Positions 56,791-64,000 of a stretch of DNA of 64,000 bases are shown here, one piece after another; position 1 is the first letter of the stretch, and every line of letters begins with the position of its first letter. Source of the stretch: Mactra quadrangularis (taxonomy: Eukaryota > Mollusca > Bivalvia > Venerida > Mactridae). The translations under genes were made by a program, and so were the position numbers. Location of the stretch: assembly GCA_025267735.1 (NCBI GenBank), contig CM046303.1, forward strand, positions 36,035,380 to 36,099,379. The letters run 5' to 3'. The notes below the pieces were generated by a model that worked only from the letters and a program-made list of their open reading frames with translations, did not search any database and was not told where the DNA came from.

Positions 56791-58019
56791 CCATACCCAC
56801 GGTGGCGAACCCACGTGACTTCATCCGGGTATTTTTTACCATATTTGGAATATAGGTCACTCGCATAAGGTAGGTTTTTTCCTTTTTTCTTACTAATCAC
56901 GTAGTGTTTTTTTCCAAGAATACGCGCATAAACCCCCTGTTTACGAGTTATGATTGCTGCAGTAATTGTTTTCCTGAAATATTTAGTCGTCTCGGAGTAA
57001 TTTGGTACACAAATTTCGATGCGATTGAAATTGTCAGGGTAGCGTTCATTGTATTTCAACGGTTTATGTGTTTAAATGCCTTAATTTGTGCCGACAGTTA
57101 TGCACATGGTATAATTATTTCATGTACACTTCCAATTAACCCTCTATAGACGATAACGATCTTTGAAAAGAGCTAGTTTGTAAATTATGAGAGAATGTGG
57201 ATAATGATAACGTTCATTGCCCGTGATTTTCCGGATAACGTTCATTTCCTACGTAGAGTTGTCCAATTTACTCACCACAGTTTCTTAATCAAAGCACTGA
57301 AAGTGCTGTAGGAACGATTCTTGAAAGCGTGTAGGTACCATGTCTAAGATATAATTTCTAAATTAACACAAGTAATAAGTTGTTATATCAAGAACATAAT
57401 ATTATCAAAAATCTTGCAAATTCAAAGGTATTGCAAGTAAACTATACAAAAAAAGTATATACACTTAAAATTCAGTAATTGTCTTTTCTTAAGATATGCT
57501 GTGACTAGTTTGCTCTTCTGTAGAACTTTGAGGTAGATTCTCTGCAAACTTTTATCTTGATGCTGCTGAGTAATGTTGAACTTCTAGCAAATACTTACAT
57601 GGATGATATATGGATTTGGGGAATTAAAGCCAAAGATTTGCTGAAAGTCTAGCACGAAATTATTTGTATCAATTTATATATATCAAAATGAAAGCGACTA
57701 ACAGATTAAGACATGAATGAGGGAGCGTGACATTTGCATTATTCAAATGATATTATTTTCGCATTCATTCCATTCGTCATATTTAAGTCGATTTGAGATC
57801 TTTAATTCGTTTACACATATTACCCATATTTATCACTTGAAAGTGTATGGTGTCCACATTTAAGGTGCATTGTAATTATTAAGTTTATGTATGCCATTGA
57901 CAGTGTTTTTCCTATTTATAAAACAGTGAAAATAGTAATGAATACACCGTGTTTTGATCACAAAAACTGATTACAAGGGGAGCCTACTCTGTGCGGCTTA
58001 GTAAGAGAGGAAAATAAGG
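56791..58019. other. No gene visible
   Basis: AGCACTGAAAGTGCTGTAGG with GGAACGATTC lies at about 57293-57320, matching the motif near 44460. The overlapping open frames around 56784-57149 on both strands lack any domain or splice support. Confidence 0.4.
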
Positions 58020-58650
58020 ATATTTCGATGGTTGACATCAACTTGTGTGAAAAAGTCCCATTCTCTGATAATCAGTGGTATCGGCTGAAATGCTGCATAT
58101 ATTTAGGTAGTCTATTTTGATTCATGAAATAGCGCATATTTTTTGTAAGCCATTAGTCTTTCATTTGAGGCATTCGTTTAAAGGTGCGAACAAAACTGTC
58201 TGTGGCTTAAGGTAAAAATGTTATCTGCTAAGTGGACCATTTTAAAGATTTATAAACTAGTACAACACGTAGTTATTAACAGTATCCCCAGCACATGTCA
58301 TTTTGACGCCGGAAAGGCAATTTTAGCTGACACAGATTCTCCGGTGGAGTTTGAGCCTTAAAATATGAAAAAAAAATATTTTGGTGATTTTTTTGTCCTT
58401 TTTGGTCACTTTTACACCAAGATTTAGTGATTGATACCATCAATTTATGTGAAAAATTAACAATTTTTTATGAATTTTCCAAAAATTGCTTTAAAAAGTA
58501 GCACTTTCTTTAGAATCAGTGGTATCGCCAATGGCGTATATATTTTAGGTAGTCCATTTTGTTTCATAAAATTGCGCATATTACTGGAAAGTAATGAGTC
58601 CTTCATATTACGCATAGATTTGGAGGCGTGAAACAACATTTTGTCCCTTT
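58020..58650. repeat. Imperfect ~200-bp direct duplication
   Basis: Segments 58030-58200 and 58435-58645 share, in order, ATCA(A)(C/T)TTNTGTGAAAAA, AATCAGTGGTATCG, TATTTAGGTAGTC, a TTTCAT(G/A)AAAT-like stretch and GCGCATATT. They are diverged, so the duplication is old or belongs to a repeat. Confidence 0.65.
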
Positions 58651-59906
58651 GATGTTACAATGGAAGGGACCGGAACAATTCTTTAATCTTGTTATAAGCC
58701 GAATGGTTTCGGCACACTTCAATCATAATTATATCTTCAAGAAGTAAATTTTGACGGTTCGATATAACTAATACAAGTATGATTAATTGCATTTACAATT
58801 ACAATGTATCAATAATCACTTTCTAATAAATTCAACATAACAGTTTGTCTACCAACTTCGCGCTTTTAAATCATAACAATAAATACGTTCAATTCTATTT
58901 TGTTTATCTCACATCACACATTTTTTTCAGTCAATTTGAAGTTTAATTTCATAATAATGTTCAATAATCGGTTAAACATGTGCTGTGTCTTACAGTACAT
59001 GAGTACTACATTTTTGTATACAATACATAGAATACAATAGACACAATACTTATGCAATCTCTAAATATCATTACTGTACTTTATCCAAAAATATCTTCAA
59101 TTCTTGGTAGAAATATATTCAATTTTGCTTTTTATTGTTAATACATATTTTTTTTGATAAATAACCAAATAGATTATATATCAAACTATCATTATCGTTG
59201 CCGAGGGGCAACGATATTAACAATTATCAAGATTTGAGCATTTTTGTGTCGACACCGGTTGCTGTAAGCCAATCAGAACCATGCATTTGAGGTCACATGA
59301 TGAAAAAATTGACGTCATGCAGTCAAAATAGGGGTGTGTGTATGGAATCGTCCACGGCGTGTATTATACGGTTACCTGTTTGTAATACAAGACAATATCA
59401 TTATTAATGTATGAACTATTACCAGTTTCAAGAAAGTTGCAAAATAACACCAGAAAATATGCAAAGCTAATTATAAAATGTGTTTTTCTTTAAAAAAAAC
59501 TCCCATTTGTTGAAAAAATGCAAACCTATCTTCCCTTCTAACGGGCGAATCTATTTATACGGAAGATTATCTGTATCCAATCAGCCGAGAGGCGTAACCG
59601 GTATCCACTGAGACAGGTTTAAGTCACGCCCCTCATAAACATCGCTGTTAGCTTAACGTCCAAGATTGGGAACGCCCTACTGATTCATAGTCCCTATTTA
59701 TTGTTTTACATATCGTTACCAGAGCGCGCTTATTCCTGGAATTCTAAAAATAGACTCAATGGTTTTACATATTACCAGGGCACGCTTATACTTGTCTTCT
59801 ATTAATATACTTGGAACGGTTTGGAACTTTGGATACGCTGTGAATACACGGCTAAACAACGATTTCAAGCATTTTTGGAAATGCTAATACTTGTAATATA
59901 TTTTAC
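58651..59906. other. No gene; one hairpin
   Basis: CGTTGCCGAGGGGCAACG at 59196-59213 is a short hairpin that may start another repeat. Sequence 59560-59660 is more CpG-rich, without a recognised feature. Confidence 0.4.
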
Positions 59907-59995
59907 GGGTCGAGTTGATAATGGGTTGAGTTGTCCACGAGTTGAGTTGTCCCAAATTTCGGGTTGAGTTGTCCACGGGTTGAGTTGTACCGGAC
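59907..59995. repeat. GGGTTGAGTTGTCCACG minisatellite
   Basis: Five units of GGGTTGAGTTGTCCACG or variants, abutting the CAAAACGGACCAT foldback element at 60012. The same motif is at 5124-5216 and 45743-45775. Confidence 0.8.
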
Positions 59996-60011
59996 CCCAA
60001 TGGAAGAATTA

Positions 60012-61387
60012 GGGACAAAACGGACCATGAGACGAAACGGACCATGCCAAAACGGACCAAAGTAGGGACGAAACGGACCATATTTGTGGGACAAAACGGA
60101 CCATAGTCGGGACAAAACGGACCATTGTCGGGACAAAACGGACCATAAGAAAAAATAGATTATATTACTAGACAATAAATATATTGATTTAATGAAATAA
60201 AAGTTGAAGTAGTAAAGAGTAAAAATATTGACTTTTTTTCGTAACAAAACACAACATATCTTTATTTCACCCTTGCAAACAATTACAATAATAGCTATTG
60301 AGTAATTGTGTTATTTTTTTTTCATTTTTTTTTCATGGAAAACTTCTTATCTTAAATAACACCAAACTGATGACAATTATTGACTAGATCTAATATTAAT
60401 TGAAAAATATGTTCTGTTAGTTTATTTCATTGTTTTTTTTTACTTCATTATTATTATTATTATTATTATTATAATTATTGACTTCAAAGTGATATCCTTA
60501 CATTTGATAATTAATGATATTGTTATAAGTATAAGTATGTTTTGTTATATTATTGATCATGAATTTATAATAAAGTATATAATTATAACAGTTTTTCTCC
60601 TTTTTTTATTCTTATCACGAGTCATTATCGTTCCCAGCAGCTATAAGAATTTTAAAAACTATCTATAATCATGACAACCTCTGGGTACGAGAATGATCTG
60701 TGTAACTGTGCGTATAAGTAATTATAATTTATCTGGAACAAGTTTGTCATCATATAATCATTTCCCAGAGTTATAAGTGGCGTGCAGTACATACATGTAG
60801 GAAAGAACCTGTGCTGGACAATATAAAAGCAACTTCAAATTAAATCACTCTGATGTATTAGCTAATTAGCTCAAGGAAACGGCTTAAAATAGCTTAAGAA
60901 TAGCTTAAAAACAATGCACAAAAAATACGCAAACTGTTAATCACAATTGAGGCTATTTTAATTACTATTTACACACAATTAAATTACACTAAGACATAAA
61001 CTATATATATGATGTTATTAATCACACTCATAATAATTTATAATAATAATGGTTATATTTTTTCTTATGGTCCGTTTTGTCCCGACAATGGTCCGTTTTG
61101 TCCCGAGGAGGACACAATATAGCTTAAAAACAACACGAAAACTGTTAATCACTATTGAGGCTATTTTAATTACTATTTACACACAATTTAATTATACTAA
61201 GACATAAATGATCGTATAATGTTATTAATCACACAATTAATAATTTATAATAATAATGATTACATTTCTTCTTATGGTCCGTTTTGTCCCGACAATGGTC
61301 CGTTTTGTCCAACAAATATGGTCCGTTTCGTCCCTACTTTGGTCCGTTTTGGCATGGTCCGTTTCGTCTCATGGTCCGTTTTGTCCC
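60012..61387. mobile_element. Foldback element with GGGACAAAACGGACCAT minisatellite termini
   Basis: The left arm (60012-60150) has about seven units of GGGACAAAACGGACCAT. The right arm (61268-61387) has the same units inverted. A third short inverted array sits at about 61065-61107 because a ~190-bp segment (ATAGCTTAAAAACAA ... GGTCCGTTTTGTCC) is duplicated in tandem (60898-61107 and 61118-61320). An ACCCAATGGAAG motif lies outside both arms. Open frames in the arms are repeat artefacts. Confidence 0.85.
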
Positions 61388-62571
61388 GGTACCCAATGGA
61401 AGCGGTTAATTGTCGAAGAAGAAAGTGTGACATGCCGTTTATTAATCACTTATGAAAGTCTGTTGTCCACATTTTGGGTGCTTTTTAATGATAAAGTGTA
61501 TGTACAGTGCAAAAAGGAATGGATTTATAACCTTATAGTCACAATAACTGGTTAAATAAATGGAGATGAACCGCCCCTATTGTGCGAGCGAATCGTCTAC
61601 AAGCGAATATAACTGGGTGCGAATCGTTCGCTACCTTTCCGAAACTAGGTCATTCTTCTGCTTTGAGATAAACACGTTTTCACGATTAGTATTATGCTTC
61701 ATTCGCAGTCTATACATATGCTATGTTGTGCAAATTCATTTTTCATGCTGTCAAGAGAGATATATTTAGTCAAAACATGATTTTTTTCGAGGTTTAATAG
61801 TCTCGATAACCATGCATTTTACAAACGGAAGTCTTCGTTTTGTAAAGTTTAGTACCCTGCTTTTTCGTTTAAGATAGCTTACAAGCCGAATGAGCCGGGA
61901 ACCAACGGTATAGAATAAATAATCAGGTCGGGTTAAAGTTCGTATGAAATATTAATGTATTTGTATACACAACGGGAATTAATGAGTATAATTACGATTG
62001 ACCAGTTTGCGTCGTTTCGAAGTTGTTCGGTAATTTCCGTTTGTAGGGGAGACAACCTAGCTCCGTATAGTTACATGATAATGAGAAAGTATGCATAAAT
62101 TATCCTTCTTTGCCTTTGTTGAAAGGCGTGGAAATATGAATATTTATGAGTCAGAATGGTTTTAAGATTTGTCATGTCTCTGGAACGATAAATCGTTCCA
62201 AAAATGACCTAAATAGTGCATTGCAATTTATGACTACGTACAGTGATGTATCATGTGACCTTTCTTTGATTTTCAAACATTATACAAATTGCATGGGATA
62301 CAACTTAGAGTTTATATACATATGCAAAGGATTCAACATAGATTTTAGTTGACCACTTAATGTAGATTTAATACAATGACTTTTTAGTGACGCACAAAAA
62401 ATACGTATACCCTGACGTGTAAAACTATTAAATAGGTAAAAATTAAAAGTCAATGTACGAAGGTGCATGAATTCTAGGATGACTCTATTTTTGCATAGAC
62501 ATTTTAAATGAATTTACATTAGCAATCTTTCTTATTGTTCAACTATTTTCTTTATGTTTTAAATTTCAGAA
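61388..62571. other. No gene visible; contains the second GGAACGAT palindrome
   Basis: TGGAACGATAAATCGTTCCA is at 62177-62196. The region 61560-62060 has more CpG than average. No exon is supported. Confidence 0.4.
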
Positions 62572-62810
62572 ATGGGCAAGACAAAATTAAAATTAACACT
62601 TAATAGAAAAAAGATAGAAGAGAAAATGGATGTAGATCGGCACAATCAAGTCCTAAAAAAGCCAAGAGTGGTCCTCAGTATTGGCCTGACTCAAAAGTTA
62701 CCTCAAAGTATCACGATATAAATAATATTTTAATTGAAAGTCCCATTGGTGCTGTTAGTAATACTCACCATGACGTTTCTTCAAACTGCGATGGCTTAAT
62801 GAGAACATAG
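62572..62810 (+). pseudogene. Possible exon or frameshifted coding remnant, unrecognised
   Basis: After an acceptor-like TTTAAATTTCAG (ending 62569), ATG at 62572 opens MGKTKLKLTLNRKKIEEKMD and stays open to a TAA at 62719-62721. A second frame is open from 62607 to a TAG at 62808-62810 and reads more like protein (QSSPKKAKSGPQYWPDSK, then INNILIESPIGAVSNTHHD). A single frameshift near 62650 would join them. It may be a true exon in either frame or a decayed transposon gene. I do not recognise the family and no downstream donor is convincing. Confidence 0.35.
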
Positions 62811-64000
62811 ATTTATTTTAAACAAAGTTACATTGAATATGGCAATTTATAAGGCTATTTTGATTAATTTCCCAATGTATTATACTGAGTGTGTTTTTTT
62901 TTTGTATGGCAGAAGGGATTTCTGCTAGAATCCATATTATACAATAAAAATCAGAAGTTAAGTGATTGTTTACATGGATCACATGGATAAAGTTCAAGTT
63001 TACATTGTATATACAATTGATCATGACTTTGTATGATTATTTTTCTTGTTTAATATTTTAAGTATGCATACACAAATTTGAAGAATTACAAGTTAGAAGT
63101 CATCTGACATGTCGTATATAGATAATATATTTGAAACGCCATTGTCAGAAGCTGGTTCGAACCCATCACATTTATCATTGAGAGGTTGCAGATCGGCCTC
63201 TAAGTCATTTATATCATGGAGGCAGTTAGTTCGATGTGGATTCTATTTTAGATTTGCATATATGCACTGCTATACCGTGGTCACATCGATAAGACACGTG
63301 ATGTTGCATAGATGGAAAAAAACACAATTCGTTAATCAATATAAACTTTTAATGAAAGAATAATTCACCATAGTAATATCTGTTGAAAAATATCCCTAAA
63401 AAAGTCGTGAACACATGCACTTTTTCAGTCTTCTAAATGACCATGGGCTAACGGATATTTCTATTTTAGAGTAAGACACAACCATGTTTAATTACATAAC
63501 TTTCATTGGTTGTTCAGTAGTTCAAAGTGAATATCATAAATCATGAATTTACTAATTTAGCATGTTCTCTGAGCTGAGAAGGGAGCGTAATCCAAAAGAT
63601 ACTTTACTTTAGAAAGTGAACGATAGTTAAACATACAGTCCATGTGCTAGACAGTACCTCCCTATTTGTACATACATGTATGCTCAAACTTTTCATAGAT
63701 AACTTTTTTAAAATCATGCTGTGTGATTTTTCAATTCTCTGCAACAAGCAAACGATAATAGGATCCCAGGGTAGGTTGCACAGTTTGTCATTCTACCTTA
63801 TGTGGCATCGAATTTGGACTAACGTTAAAAAATGAAGTCGACTATGACAGATGTTGAATGACTTAATCGATTAAAAAAAGTAACAATATGTTAACTCGTG
63901 GATGACGAATCTAATACTTCGAAGACGTCGCTGGTTATTCCTTTCCATAAAAATTACAATTGTCGATTTTGCCCGCTGGAAAAATAAATTTATGGACATT
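62811..64000. other. No gene visible to the right edge
   Basis: A B-box-like CTGGTTCGAACCC occurs at 63151-63163 without an A box at the right distance. Otherwise AT-rich sequence without supported features. Confidence 0.35.

Noticed and set aside
59884..61555. Open frames with repeated GPFRP/WSVLS-like peptides on both strands
   Set aside because: They come from the GGGACAAAACGGACCAT minisatellite arms; open in multiple frames and not coding.
1..64000. A CRISPR array, operon, prophage or other prokaryotic defence system
   Set aside because: The tandem repeats have no uniform spacers or adjacent cas-like genes, and the gene structure is clearly eukaryotic.

Overview
The window looks like nuclear DNA of a marine invertebrate, most likely a bivalve mollusc. 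It is AT-rich, has spliced genes with kilobase introns, and is crowded with non-autonomous transposons, tRNA-derived SINEs and microsatellites. Some repeat ends (ATACCCCCGCAA, CTTGACTTTTCGAAG, and a LINE tail containing GGTGCGCCGTAAAACC) resemble repeats I remember from molluscs. That is memory, not a search. Nothing suggests a prokaryote or virus, and I found no operon, CRISPR array, rRNA or intact tRNA.

Two genes can be supported. On the minus strand at the left edge (5381 down to 1838 and beyond the window) are the first two coding exons of a small, very basic protein. It is possibly an AROS/RPS19BP1-like nucleolar protein, but the identity is weak. On the plus strand, three coding exons (32705-32844, 46580-46702, 50046-50220) splice in phase into a complete 145-residue cold-shock-domain protein of the CARHSP1/CSDC2 family. 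It has both RNP motifs and a conserved Akt/RSK-type RxRxxS site. Any 5' UTR exons and the true 3' end are not visible. A third, weak coding candidate lies at 62572-62810.

The rest is repeats. From 1 to 12.4 kb: two 1.3-1.5 kb inverted copies of a tandem-unit element (2029-3363 and 9151-10698), a 1.35 kb foldback element (6024-7375) and hAT-like elements. From 14 to 27 kb: more hAT-like MITEs, a near-perfect 61-bp-arm hairpin (17069-17207), a composite repeat (19021-20000), a 735-bp pure (ATATT)n array and clusters of TTCATGAA palindromes around a decayed transposon with a TTF-type zinc-finger remnant. From 28 to 31.7 kb: an ATACCCCCGCAA element containing a (GTTG)n array and nested LINE fragments, then a broken C2H2 zinc-finger reading frame.

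The CARHSP1-like introns and downstream region hold many dated-looking insertions with readable target-site duplications, a short Helitron, and a foldback element built on GGAATTCC palindromes. From 55.6 to 61.4 kb lie shared dispersed repeats, a SINE head, and a foldback element with terminal minisatellites.

I see no convincing new multi-gene system. The most interesting signals are several foldback elements whose arms are dense arrays of one short motif, the number of CAG...CTG insertions with 5-bp duplications, and the minus-strand two-exon gene.
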